The notes beneath the pieces were generated by a model. The model saw only the letters and a program-made list of their open reading frames with translations. It was not told the origin of the DNA and searched no databases. The translations under genes were made by a program, and so were the position numbers. From positions 1 to 36,555 of the forward strand of contig CAYURR010000007.1 of the NCBI GenBank assembly GCA_964446745.1: DNA of 36,555 nucleotides. The letters run 5' to 3'. This document shows positions 1 to 7,700 of this stretch, piece after piece; the stretch's first letter is position 1; every line of letters begins with the position of its first letter. This DNA is from CAYURR01 sp964446745 (GTDB taxonomy: Bacteria; Bacillota; Clostridia; Lachnospirales; WQUN01).

Positions 1-782
1 AAAAATTTACACCCACTGAGGGGTTCTTTAACTCTCAGTGGGTGGGGCTTGCGAACTTTAAGCGGATATTCTCGCTGCCCGATGTACCGCAGGTCATATT
101 TAATACCTTTAATATTGCGATTTTAAAGATAATATTTGATACGCTGGCCGCAATCGTTATCGCGATCTTGCTTAACGAGGTCGTCAGCCGTGTATTTAAA
201 CGTACCGTGCAGACGATTATATATTTCCCTTATTTTCTGTCGTGGGTCATATTGGGCGGCATACTGCGGGATATACTCGCTGCTGACGGGCTTGTAAATA
301 CATTCTTGGGTGTATTCGGCGTTGAGCCCGTGTCGTTTTTGCAGACCAAAGCCATCTTTCCGTGGGTGCTTGTGATTACGGAAGTCTGGCAGATAACGGG
401 CTTTGGCACGATCGTGTTTTTGGCCGCGATCACGGGCATAAACCCTTCGCTCTATGAGGCCGCGGCTATTGACGGAGCGGGGAGATTTAAGCAGACCATA
501 CACATCACGTTGCCGGGTATGATGACCACGATCGTTGTCATGTGCATATTGAGCATGGGTTCGATATTAAACGCGGGCTTTGATCAGATATTAAATCTAT
601 ATAGCCCACTCGTGTACTCGACCGGTGACGTTATAGACACTTGGGTATACAGGGCCGGATTGCAGCAGGCTCAGTATTCGTTGGCCGCCGCGTTTGGATT
701 GTTTAGGTCGGTCGTGAGCCTCGTGCTCGTGTCGCTGTCGTATTATATCGCCTACAAAAAGGCTGATTATCGCGTGTTCTGA
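1..782 (+). CDS. ABC sugar transporter permease, LplB/UgpA type (5' end outside window)
   Basis: Integral membrane permease of a carbohydrate ABC importer. The reading frame stays open from base 3 and reads ...FFNSQWVGLANFKRIF, so the gene runs off the left edge. The GTG at 42 is an internal valine of the usual WVGLxNF segment, not a start; about 60 N-terminal residues including the first TM helix are missing from view. Several hydrophobic helices follow, and the cytoplasmic EAA loop that contacts the ATPase is at about 450-520 (YEAAAIDGAGRFKQT...LPG). The ending KKADYRVF is typical of the family. It lies 19 bp before the second permease, so the two form the usual heterodimer. The solute-binding protein is presumably upstream of the window and no ATPase is visible, as is common where one MsmX-like ATPase serves many importers. 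The transported sugar cannot be read from the sequence. Confidence 0.93.
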   Translation, partial: KFTPTEGFFNSQWVGLANFKRIFSLPDVPQVIFNTFNIAILKIIFDTLAAIVIAILLNEVVSRVFKRTVQTIIYFPYFLSWVILGGILRDILAADGLVNTFLGVFGVEPVSFLQTKAIFPWVLVITEVWQITGFGTIVFLAAITGINPSLYEAAAIDGAGRFKQTIHITLPGMMTTIVVMCILSMGSILNAGFDQILNLYSPLVYSTGDVIDTWVYRAGLQQAQYSLAAAFGLFRSVVSLVLVSLSYYIAYKKADYRVF

Positions 783-801
783 TGGGAGGGGATGCATAAG
801 A

Positions 802-1683
802 ATGGTAGATAGATCCTTTAGCAGACGTTTGTTTCATGTCTTTAATATTGCATTCTTTGTTATCTATGCGCTGCTGTGCTTGATCCCGATCATACAGGTG
901 CTCGCTGTTTCACTGAGTGCCAGTCACGCGGTCGCGGCCGGTAAGGTTATGCTCATACCAGTGGATTTTACATTGAAGTCGTATGAGTACGTATTAAAGA
1001 AGCAGGCCTTTTGGCAAGCCATGGGGGTATCGGCCATCAGGATTGTTTTGGGTGTGGCTGTGGGTATGACGATGACCATACTCGCAGCGTACCCGTTATC
1101 AAAGGCCGCGGCCAGATTCCGCGCACGTACCGTATTTGTCTGGATGTTTATATTTGCAATGCTCTTTAGCGGCGGTATGATACCGACATACATGGTCGTG
1201 CGTTACACGGGGCTTTTGAATAATATCTGGGCACTCGTGTTGCCCTCAGCTATTCAGGTATACAATATTATATTATTGATGAACTTCTTTAGAAACGTGC
1301 CGGCTGAGATGGAAGAGTCCGCGTTTATAGACGGCGCGGGTCATTTCAGGACGCTTGTATCGATATACATACCGCTGTCGATGCCCTCGATTGCAACGCT
1401 AATGGTCTTTACGGTCGTGACGCATTGGAACTCGTGGTTCGACGGCATGATATACATGAACGATGCGGCCAAGTATCCTATGCAGACATATCTGCAGGCG
1501 ATTTTGGTGCAGCCGAATGTAAAGCTCATCACAAAAGCTACCGCCGACCTGCTGCGTTCGATCTCGGATAGGACCTTAAAGGCCTCGCAGGTTTTCATCG
1601 CAGCGATCCCGGTCTTGATGATTTATCCGTTCTTGCAGCGGTATTTTGTATCGGGGATCATGCTCGGAGGTGTAAAGGAATGA
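802..1683 (+). CDS. ABC sugar transporter permease, LplC/YtcP type
   Basis: Second permease of the heterodimer, 293 aa, with about six TM helices. The first follows a short N-terminal FSRRLFHVF segment. The EAA loop starts near residue 171 (EESAFIDGAGHF...IPLSMP) and the protein ends in the family signature YFVSGIMLGGVKE. A GGGAGGGG ribosome binding site at 783-790 precedes the ATG. The stop overlaps the next gene's start as ATGA, showing tight co-transcription with the UroD-fold protein. Family assignment is firm; substrate is unknown. Confidence 0.94.
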   Translation: MVDRSFSRRLFHVFNIAFFVIYALLCLIPIIQVLAVSLSASHAVAAGKVMLIPVDFTLKSYEYVLKKQAFWQAMGVSAIRIVLGVAVGMTMTILAAYPLSKAAARFRARTVFVWMFIFAMLFSGGMIPTYMVVRYTGLLNNIWALVLPSAIQVYNIILLMNFFRNVPAEMEESAFIDGAGHFRTLVSIYIPLSMPSIATLMVFTVVTHWNSWFDGMIYMNDAAKYPMQTYLQAILVQPNVKLITKATADLLRSISDRTLKASQVFIAAIPVLMIYPFLQRYFVSGIMLGGVKE

Positions 1684-2852
1684 CGGATTACGCACGTATA
1701 AACGAAGAGGCCCGGATCGTATGGGACGGCTACAACAAAGGCAATCCGTCGCGTGTGCCGGTTACGATCTATGCGGATGCGCGTAACTGGCTGCATGAGC
1801 AAAAATGTAATACGGAGCGGATCACTTTGCCGCAGTATCTCAAAAGCCCCGAGCTCATGGCCCATGTGCAGGTCCGGACAAAAGAATGGGTCAGATTGAA
1901 CATCCTGTCCGATGACGGCGTAGGTTATCCGACAGCAGACGAGGGCTGGCCGCTTATAGTGGATTTCCAGAACTTCTTAGAACCTGCATGGCTGGGCGGA
2001 GAGGTCATATATAACGACGAGCCGCATTGCAGACCGTTTCTCGAGGATGCAAAAGGTGAAACCTCAAAGTACGCGATACTCGAACGCGGCGCACCCGAAC
2101 CGTTTTCGGGGATCATGCAGGATGTACTCGAGTATTATGAATATTTCGTATCACTGCGTAGTAAGGGCTTTGAATATAAGGGCATACCGATAGGGCATAT
2201 CAGTTTGCCTTATAACATGACGGGCACGGACGGGCCGTTTACACTATGCTGCGGCATGCGCGGAGCCGAAGGGATCATATGCGACATGCTCGAGGAGCCC
2301 GAATACGCACATGCACTGATGGGACTTGTGACAGACGCGGTGATCGCACGCATAAAGGCCGCGAGGCGATATCTCGGTCAGGACGAGGTGCAGGACTACT
2401 GTGGGATAGCGGACGATGCGATTGCGATGCTCGGTACGGATTTTTATATGGAGTTCGTGCTGCCGTATCATAGGCGCATCTACGAGGCGTTGAGTCGTCC
2501 GGGTGCGTACAGGGGTGTGCATCTGTGTGGAAACGCGCAGCGCTTCTTCGGCATATTGCAAAAGGAATTGGGCGTGAAGGATTTCGACACGGGGTTTCCG
2601 GTGGATTTCGAGAGGCTGTATGACGAGCTTACGCCCGACACACGTGTAAACGGCGGGGTAGAGGCCGGTATACTACTTAACGGTACGCCCGATGAGGTCT
2701 TGCGACGCGCCAAAGAGATACTGTCGAGCGGTGTAATTCAAAAGAGTAAGAAATTCGTACTCAGGGAGGCGAACGCGCTGTCCCCGGGCACACCGCTTGA
2801 AAATGTAAACATGCTGTATCATGCGGCTGTAAAATATGGAACATATATGTAA
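1680..2852 (+). CDS. Uroporphyrinogen decarboxylase-fold protein in a sugar operon
   Basis: 390 aa protein of the UroD/methyltransferase (MtaA-like) TIM-barrel superfamily. Visible support is the overall layout, a central DYCGIADDAIAMLG stretch, and the late GVHLCGN motif, whose His281 and Cys283 correspond to the HxC zinc pair of corrinoid methyltransferases. The third zinc ligand, a Cys some 60-80 residues later, is not present (the region reads VNGGVEAG). It therefore may not be a zinc methyltransferase, and it is not in a haem operon. It overlaps the upstream permease by 4 bp (ATGA) and is followed by a kinase and glycosidase. UroD-like proteins recur in clostridial sugar clusters with no assigned role. 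I do not assign a reaction. Confidence 0.75.
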   Translation: MTDYARINEEARIVWDGYNKGNPSRVPVTIYADARNWLHEQKCNTERITLPQYLKSPELMAHVQVRTKEWVRLNILSDDGVGYPTADEGWPLIVDFQNFLEPAWLGGEVIYNDEPHCRPFLEDAKGETSKYAILERGAPEPFSGIMQDVLEYYEYFVSLRSKGFEYKGIPIGHISLPYNMTGTDGPFTLCCGMRGAEGIICDMLEEPEYAHALMGLVTDAVIARIKAARRYLGQDEVQDYCGIADDAIAMLGTDFYMEFVLPYHRRIYEALSRPGAYRGVHLCGNAQRFFGILQKELGVKDFDTGFPVDFERLYDELTPDTRVNGGVEAGILLNGTPDEVLRRAKEILSSGVIQKSKKFVLREANALSPGTPLENVNMLYHAAVKYGTYM

Positions 2853-2865
2853 GGACGAATTTAGT

Positions 2866-2880
2866 ACGGCTAAAAGCCGT
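2866..2880 (+). other. Small intergenic hairpin between UroD-like gene and kinase
   Basis: ACGGCT and AGCCGT form a 6-bp stem with an AAA loop in the 42-bp gap between the two genes. There is no T-run, so it is not a terminator. It may act as an mRNA processing or stability element, or be chance. Confidence 0.3.
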
Positions 2881-2894
2881 GAATAGAGGTAGTT

Positions 2895-3968
2895 ATGACA
2901 GACAATAAATCGGCATCGGCCCAAAGGAAACAGCGAGTGTTCTTAGGGTTTGACGCATTTATCGACCATATAGTAAAGCCGATAAAGTCAGGCAGCGCAC
3001 TAAATCCCGAGGCGTATTTCGAGAGCATGAATGCGTTCGGGCAATTCTTGAGCGAGCGGGACGGTATGAACTGCTCCGTTGAACTTGAAAGTTGTGTGGA
3101 AAAGTTGGGCGGCAACGCACCGATCACAGCCAATGCGCTGATAAGCCTCGATGTGGACTGCGTATGCGTAGGTGGCTTTGGCCTGCCGGAGATCAATCCT
3201 GTGTTCGCGGGGCTCTCGGAACGTGCTGAGCTAATAAGCGTAAGCAATCCAGGTATGACAACGGCGTTGGAGTTCGGTAACGGTAAGGTCATGCTCGGGA
3301 TCAATAAGGACATCAACAACCTGGGTTTTGAACACATCACCGAACGCGTCTCAAAACAGGGCTTGATCGAGTATGTAAGTAAATCGGATTTATTAATGTT
3401 TCTAAACTGGAGCGAGCTGCCGCGGTCGACGGAGATATATAAGGGTTTTGCGAGCGAGGTATTGCCGCATGTGGACGGGGAAAAGATCCTGTATATGGAC
3501 CTGTCCGACTGCGCGAGGCGAGACATGAGTGAGATCAAAGAGCTCTGCGGGGTTATAAAAGCATTGCCGAGGCATATACATGTGTACCTGAGCCTGAACA
3601 GTAACGAGGATAGGATCGTATGCGCCGCATGCGGTATCGACGCGGATAAGCCGGACGAAACCCGGGCACAGGCACTCGTTGAGTCACTCGGGCTTGAGGG
3701 CGTCATATTGCATCGCAGGGAGCGTTGCCATATGACCGGTAAGAGCGGGAGCGGCACATCACATACGCAGCTTTGCGAAACACCGGCGGTCAGCACGGGG
3801 GCCGGGGATAATCTGAATGCGTGCATATGTAAGGGCTTGCTGTCGGGTATGAGCCCGCAGGAGATCGTCGAGTTTGCGACGGCGGGTTCGGGATTTTATG
3901 TAGAGAACGGATATAGCGGCAGTATGGATCAAGTATTAAATAGGGCGAAAACGTCCCGGAAAGGATAG
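2895..3968 (+). CDS. PfkB/ribokinase-family carbohydrate kinase
   Basis: 357 aa cytoplasmic sugar kinase. The GGNAPITANAL glycine-rich segment (about residues 73-83) matches the PfkB substrate-binding region. The C-terminal PfkB signature reads STGAGDN, with Asp305 as the expected catalytic base; the family usually has Ser, Ala or Thr where Asn follows here. An early FDAFIDHIV segment replaces the normal first PfkB signature, which is divergent. The start has an AGAGGT site 7 bp upstream. It is 4 bp from the downstream GH4 gene, implying that it phosphorylates a sugar released in this pathway, possibly feeding the NagB-like enzyme. Substrate is not inferable; an ADP-dependent relative is less likely. 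Confidence 0.85.
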   Translation: MTDNKSASAQRKQRVFLGFDAFIDHIVKPIKSGSALNPEAYFESMNAFGQFLSERDGMNCSVELESCVEKLGGNAPITANALISLDVDCVCVGGFGLPEINPVFAGLSERAELISVSNPGMTTALEFGNGKVMLGINKDINNLGFEHITERVSKQGLIEYVSKSDLLMFLNWSELPRSTEIYKGFASEVLPHVDGEKILYMDLSDCARRDMSEIKELCGVIKALPRHIHVYLSLNSNEDRIVCAACGIDADKPDETRAQALVESLGLEGVILHRRERCHMTGKSGSGTSHTQLCETPAVSTGAGDNLNACICKGLLSGMSPQEIVEFATAGSGFYVENGYSGSMDQVLNRAKTSRKG

Positions 3969-3972
3969 GCGT

Positions 3973-5376
3973 ATGAATAAGGTTAAATTTGCGATAATAG
4001 GTGCGGGCAGCGTGTCGTTTTGTCCCGCGACGGTTTCGGATATTTTGTTGAATCAATCGTTTGCGCAGGTAAACATCGAGATATATCTGATGGATATCGA
4101 TGAAAGGGCGCTGCGTGTGAGCGAGGCCTTTTGCAAAAAGGCTATAACATTTATAAACAGACCCATTACAATCAACGCGTCACTCAATCTGCGTGAGGCT
4201 GTTGACGGTGCGGATTTTGTAATAACGGCTATAGAAAAGGAACGCTATCATTACTGGTCGATGGATTTCCATATCCCTAGGCGTTATGGCTTCAGACAGG
4301 TGTATGGGGAAAACGGAGGACCCGGCGGCATGTTCCACACACTCAGAAACATCGGTCCGATGCTTGAGATCGCACGTGCGATGGAGGAGCTGTGTCCGAA
4401 TGCATGGCTGTTAAACTACACGAACCCCGAGGCGAAGCTCGTAGAAGCCATATCGAAGCTTACAAAGATAAAGGTCGTAGGACTGTGCCACGGTGAGCAA
4501 ATGGGTATGGATCAGCTGTCGGAGTTTTTAAATATACCTAAGTCGGATATCGATGCCAAGGCATGCGGGTTAAATCATTTCGGCTTCTTTACGGAGGTAA
4601 AGGAAAAGGCGACGGGCAAGGATCTGTATCCGCTGCTCAGGGAACGTGAGAAGAGTGTAGACTGGCTCGCACATTGGGATGAATACGGGCTGTCAAGATT
4701 GATGTTTAGGACATATGGACTTTGGCCGTATCCGGGTACGAACCATATCGGCGAATACATGGCATGGAGCGACGAGATGCTCGCGAGCACAAAGATCCAG
4801 TATTTCTATGATCCGGTCGAGCTCGACCCATGGAAGACGCGCAAGACCCCGGAGTTTGTATATTCGTTCTCGTCCAATCCTACAGACAGACCGCTGTTTA
4901 GGGATGCATCTAAGGATGAAAAACCGTTTGCGGGCGATCCGGGCTTTGCGGACGGTTACGAACAGGCGTTTGCGATTGGCGAGGCCGGGCTTTCGGGCTC
5001 CCATGAATACGGCATACCGATAGCGGAGGCTATATACTTTAACAAGCCGCTGCGCGTGGGTGCGGTGAATGTGCCGAACAAGGGTTATGTGCGTAATCTG
5101 CCTGAGAACATGGTCGTAGAGATACCGGCTGATGTGGATGGTAACGGTGTGCATCCGATCGGCGGCTTTGAACTGCCTACGGCTATAACTGCTATGATCG
5201 CACAGCAGGGCGCCATACACGACCTGCTGATACAGAGCTATACGGAGCAGTCGAAGCGTAAGCTGTTGCAGGCGATACTGCTTGACCCATGCGTCTCTAA
5301 CTATAACAACGCAGTCGCAATGATCGACCAGATGTGCGAGCAGCAGAGTGAAATATTGCCGAAGCTTAGCTGGTGA
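3973..5376 (+). CDS. Glycoside hydrolase family 4, NAD-dependent glycosidase (CHGE motif)
   Basis: 467 aa. GH4 enzymes cleave glycosides by NAD+-assisted oxidation, elimination and Mn2+ coordination. The N-terminus carries a Rossmann motif (FAIIGAGSVSF). NYTNPE (Asn151) and the metal ligands Cys172 (GLCHGEQ) and His202 (GLNHFG) are present. The four-residue signature starting at the metal Cys reads CHGE. From published family knowledge, CHSV marks alpha-galactosidases, CHGH alpha-glucosidases, CNVP-type motifs 6-phospho-beta-glucosidases, and CHGx/CHEV uronidases. CHGE therefore suggests a non-phosphorylated substrate, possibly a uronide or glucoside, but this is inference. There is no signal peptide. 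It sits 4 bp after the kinase and before the NagB-like gene, in the same operon. Confidence 0.9.
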   Translation: MNKVKFAIIGAGSVSFCPATVSDILLNQSFAQVNIEIYLMDIDERALRVSEAFCKKAITFINRPITINASLNLREAVDGADFVITAIEKERYHYWSMDFHIPRRYGFRQVYGENGGPGGMFHTLRNIGPMLEIARAMEELCPNAWLLNYTNPEAKLVEAISKLTKIKVVGLCHGEQMGMDQLSEFLNIPKSDIDAKACGLNHFGFFTEVKEKATGKDLYPLLREREKSVDWLAHWDEYGLSRLMFRTYGLWPYPGTNHIGEYMAWSDEMLASTKIQYFYDPVELDPWKTRKTPEFVYSFSSNPTDRPLFRDASKDEKPFAGDPGFADGYEQAFAIGEAGLSGSHEYGIPIAEAIYFNKPLRVGAVNVPNKGYVRNLPENMVVEIPADVDGNGVHPIGGFELPTAITAMIAQQGAIHDLLIQSYTEQSKRKLLQAILLDPCVSNYNNAVAMIDQMCEQQSEILPKLSW

Positions 5377-5380
5377 CGCG

Positions 5381-6130
5381 ATGCAGATAATCGTAAAAAA
5401 GGACCACGAAGAGATATCGCGGACGGTTGCTGAGCACATCGCCGCATTTATAAATAAAAATCCCGGCTCGCTAATAAATTTAGCTGCCGGGGATACACCA
5501 CTACGCGCATATGAGAAATTGATCGAGCTGCAACGCGACGGCGGGGTGGATCTTTCGTCGGCATACTACGTGGGGCTCGACGAATGGGTCGGCCTCGGAT
5601 ACGCGGTACGCGGCTCCTGCGCGCAGGTTATGCAGGACGGATTTTACAGGCCTGCCGGGATTGACCCTAGTAGGATATGTGCGTTTGACGGAACTGCCGA
5701 TGTTAAAGGCGAATGCGAAAAGGTGTCGGACTTTATTTCCGCACACGGCGGCATCGGGCTCACCGTACTCGGTGTGGGTATGAACGGCCATATCGGGTTT
5801 AATGAGCCGCGATATGTCTGCGATGATACAAATGAGTCCGGGGATGCGGAAGAAATCGTCGGGCTCTGCCGCATCGTAACCCTAGACGAGGTGACGAGGG
5901 CTGTGAGTGTAAAATACTTCGACAGCCCCCAGCCTGTTAAGCAGGGCGTGACCGTCTCTCTCGAGACGCTCGTGGGCGCTCGTCAAGTGATACTGATGGC
6001 GACTGGGGCAAAGAAGTCCGAAATCATGAACCGCGTCATAAACGGAGAAAAGAGCGAGGCCGTACCGGCCTCGATGCTAAAGGATCATCAGGGACTTGTG
6101 GTTTGTGTGGATGAGGCAGTCGGGCTATAA
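5381..6130 (+). CDS. nagB: Glucosamine-6-phosphate deaminase-like protein (NagB family)
   Basis: 249 aa, close to the family length. The family interconverts amino-sugar 6-phosphates and ketose 6-phosphates plus ammonia. Asp67 in LDEWVGLG matches the general base, and GMNGHIGFNEP supplies His137 and Glu142 of the ring-opening site. The residue equivalent to E. coli Asp141 is Asn135, a variant I believe is common in Gram-positive homologues. I chose the ATG at 5381 because MQIIVKKDHEE matches the usual NagB N-terminus; the GTG at 5348 would add an unrelated leader and overlap the GH4 gene by 29 bp. It is the last gene of the operon and is followed by a strong dyad terminator. The actual substrate could be another amino sugar such as GalN-6P. 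Confidence 0.85.
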   Translation: MQIIVKKDHEEISRTVAEHIAAFINKNPGSLINLAAGDTPLRAYEKLIELQRDGGVDLSSAYYVGLDEWVGLGYAVRGSCAQVMQDGFYRPAGIDPSRICAFDGTADVKGECEKVSDFISAHGGIGLTVLGVGMNGHIGFNEPRYVCDDTNESGDAEEIVGLCRIVTLDEVTRAVSVKYFDSPQPVKQGVTVSLETLVGARQVILMATGAKKSEIMNRVINGEKSEAVPASMLKDHQGLVVCVDEAVGL

Positions 6131-6138
6131 AACCATAT

Positions 6139-6217
6139 CACGGATCTTCACGGATTTTAAAGGATCTGCACGGATTTAACCTTATAAAGGTTTTATCCGT
6201 GCAGATCCTATTTTTAT
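6139..6217. terminator. Long dyad terminator with decanucleotide repeats between convergent genes
   Basis: A perfect 15-bp inverted repeat AGGATCTGCACGGAT (6161-6175) / ATCCGTGCAGATCCT (6195-6209) is extended inward by AACCTT/AAGGTT and followed by ATTTTTATT. This is a strong rho-independent terminator for the + strand operon. The left side is built from four 10-bp units starting at 6139 (CACGGATCTT, CACGGATTTT, AAAGGATCTG, CACGGATTTA). The right side weakly mirrors them, so it may also stop - strand transcripts of the MFS gene, which ends at 6224. Confidence 0.85.
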
Positions 6218-6223
6218 TCCGTG

Positions 6224-7408
6224 TCAATCAGTGGTAAATGCTTTATCAAACCGATACGCGAATGCGAAGCAGATCGTAGCTATTATGACCAACCAGCCCA
6301 GCACGGCAAAGCCCATATTTACATCCAAGCGCGTTGAGATATATCCAAACAACAGTCCGACGACGACACTTATCAGTCGCTCGGCGAGTGAGACAGCCGA
6401 CTCGATCGTAGCCCTCGCGTTATCGTCGGCGTAGCGGTGCAGATGCCCAAACGCCACGGGGTAAATGATAGCCGCCCCGCAATACGCCAGCGACAGACCA
6501 AAGATACCTATAGGGGTGCGCGTAACAGCCGCGAATAGCATACCGCCACCACAGAGCAACGATGCGCAGAGTATAATATGCTTATGATTAAAATATTTTA
6601 GCAGCATACCCGAAACGAGCGAGGATGGTATTACGATGATAGAAAGCGCAGCCGAGACTACACCAAACAGCGCGACCGGAAACGCAAGGTCCTCGAGATA
6701 CAGCTGCCAGAATTCATAAACATATGTTATGCATGCTGCAACAATAACTGCATTTAATAACACCTTCATAACGCCGACGTGCGAAGTCAAAAACGCTGCG
6801 GCGGTACGCATGATGCTTGCGATGGTATTTCCTTGTTCGGGTGGTGAAATGCGCGGAGGTTCCATCAGAGAGCATGATACGACAAACGCGATTGCAAAGC
6901 TAAATATCGATAAAAAATAGTTAAACTCCATGTTCCATGTCGTTGCGATGAAGCCGCCGGACAATGCGGCGATGATAACAGCTATGTAGTCTACAGCCCG
7001 CATGCGTCCGAGCGTTTGTTCAAAACTGTCTGCCTTGCCGGAACAGGCCAGCGAATCGTAAAGCAAAGCGTTACTCGCACCACTTACAAGTGCGGTGGAG
7101 ATACCCGCGATGAATACCGCAATGGCAAATTGCCAGAAGTGATGCGCAAAGGTTATTATAGTCATGTATACGAGCGAAAGAAACGCACTAACCACGATGA
7201 GTTTTTTTCTGCCGAACCGATCCGCAAACAGACCTGAAGGGAACTCGAGACAAATAATCGTCGCCGCGTAGATGATCTCGCTCCAGACGACCATCTGAAC
7301 ATTCATACCGCGCTCACGCCAAAACAATCGCTCGATCGTATACGCGGGGACTAAGTTATGGAAGAAAAGAATAAGATACAGCTTTAGCTTGTTGCTATAG
7401 AAATTCAT
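6224..7408 (-). CDS. MFS transporter (drug/solute efflux type)
   Basis: 394 aa membrane protein with about 12 hydrophobic segments, the usual length for a 12-TM major facilitator. The cytoplasmic loop 2-3 signature is clear (SGLFADRFGRKK, residues 58-69), matching MFS motif A. There is no solute-binding or sensor domain. Its start has AGGAGCG on the - strand 6-12 bp upstream of the ATG. It is monocistronic and convergent with the sugar operon on its 3' side. Substrate is unknown; neighbouring sugar genes do not show that it is a sugar carrier, and resemblance to multidrug efflux members is only general. Confidence 0.9.
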   Translation of the reverse strand: MNFYSNKLKLYLILFFHNLVPAYTIERLFWRERGMNVQMVVWSEIIYAATIICLEFPSGLFADRFGRKKLIVVSAFLSLVYMTIITFAHHFWQFAIAVFIAGISTALVSGASNALLYDSLACSGKADSFEQTLGRMRAVDYIAVIIAALSGGFIATTWNMEFNYFLSIFSFAIAFVVSCSLMEPPRISPPEQGNTIASIMRTAAAFLTSHVGVMKVLLNAVIVAACITYVYEFWQLYLEDLAFPVALFGVVSAALSIIVIPSSLVSGMLLKYFNHKHIILCASLLCGGGMLFAAVTRTPIGIFGLSLAYCGAAIIYPVAFGHLHRYADDNARATIESAVSLAERLISVVVGLLFGYISTRLDVNMGFAVLGWLVIIATICFAFAYRFDKAFTTD

Positions 7409-7492
7409 ATATACGCTCCTTATGCAATAGTAATATTAAATGCATGCGGAGCGTGGTGGTGCTCGTATTCAGAGTTAGCAGGGGTAACGGAT

Positions 7493-7523
7493 ATAGTACA
7501 TGGGGGCCCCTTTCTTATGTCAA
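7493..7523 (-). promoter_or_regulatory. Candidate MFS gene promoter with 19-bp spacer and GGGGCCCC centre
   Basis: On the - strand, TTGACA (7523-7518) and TACTAT (7498-7493) are separated by 19 bp containing the palindrome GGGGCCCC. Overlong 19-bp spacers with a central dyad are typical of MerR-family activated promoters, including those of multidrug exporters. No MerR gene lies in the window, so the regulator is hypothetical. Confidence 0.4.
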
Positions 7524-7655
7524 GGGTATATTGTATACACTTTTGCATTATGTTAGAATAATTCGGGTTGCACGAACATAGCGATAAAGAGGGTGTCTGC
7601 ACCCTCTTTTTATTATGAACGAATTATAGCAACAGGATATTTATGTGTCAAACAT
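7524..7655. repeat. Toxin-less copy of the type I toxin-antitoxin framework
   Basis: This stretch is homologous to both ends of the module at 17850-18235. It keeps the + strand promoter (TTGTAT 7531-7536, 17 bp, TAGAAT 7554-7559), the leader TGCACGAACA/GCGATAA, the terminator stem AAAGAGGGTG/CACCCTCTTT (7586-7595/7600-7609), and the - strand promoter (TTGACA 7651-7646, 17 bp, TATAAT 7628-7623). The roughly 245 bp holding the toxin ORF and the 3' hairpin are absent. The junction falls at a shared TAA, as expected for a short-repeat deletion. Confidence 0.8.
7566..7612 (+). ncRNA. Predicted very short terminated RNA from the toxin-less copy
   Basis: The promoter at 7531-7559 and the terminator at 7586-7612 would yield a transcript of only about 45 nt, with a 10-bp stem, TCTG loop and T-rich tail. 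It contains no ORF. Start and end are predicted from promoter and hairpin positions only. It may be a decoy or inert relic RNA. Confidence 0.35.
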
Positions 7656-7700
7656 AGCAAATAGTCGCTGTACTCTATAGATAAAGGAGGCATAGCATAA

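Noticed and set aside
11..43. Perfect 10-bp inverted repeat ACCCACTGAG/CTCAGTGGGT at the left edge, resembling a terminator or transposon end
   Set aside because: It lies inside the open reading frame of the truncated permease, in a segment that translates to normal family sequence, has no T-run and no adjacent transposase.
42..44. GTG at 42 as the start of the first permease
   Set aside because: The frame is open to the window edge and the preceding residues fit the family, so the GTG is an internal valine.
2870..3826. Long - strand ORF of 318 codons opposite the kinase
   Set aside because: Antisense shadow of a well-supported PfkB kinase; no ribosome binding site or recognisable domain.
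5348..5380. GTG start for the NagB-like gene
   Set aside because: Adds an unrelated 11-residue leader within the GH4 gene; the ATG at 5381 gives the family N-terminus.
4693..5439. 248-codon - strand ORF opposite the GH4 gene
   Set aside because: Antisense shadow in GC-rich coding sequence, with no domain or ribosome binding site.
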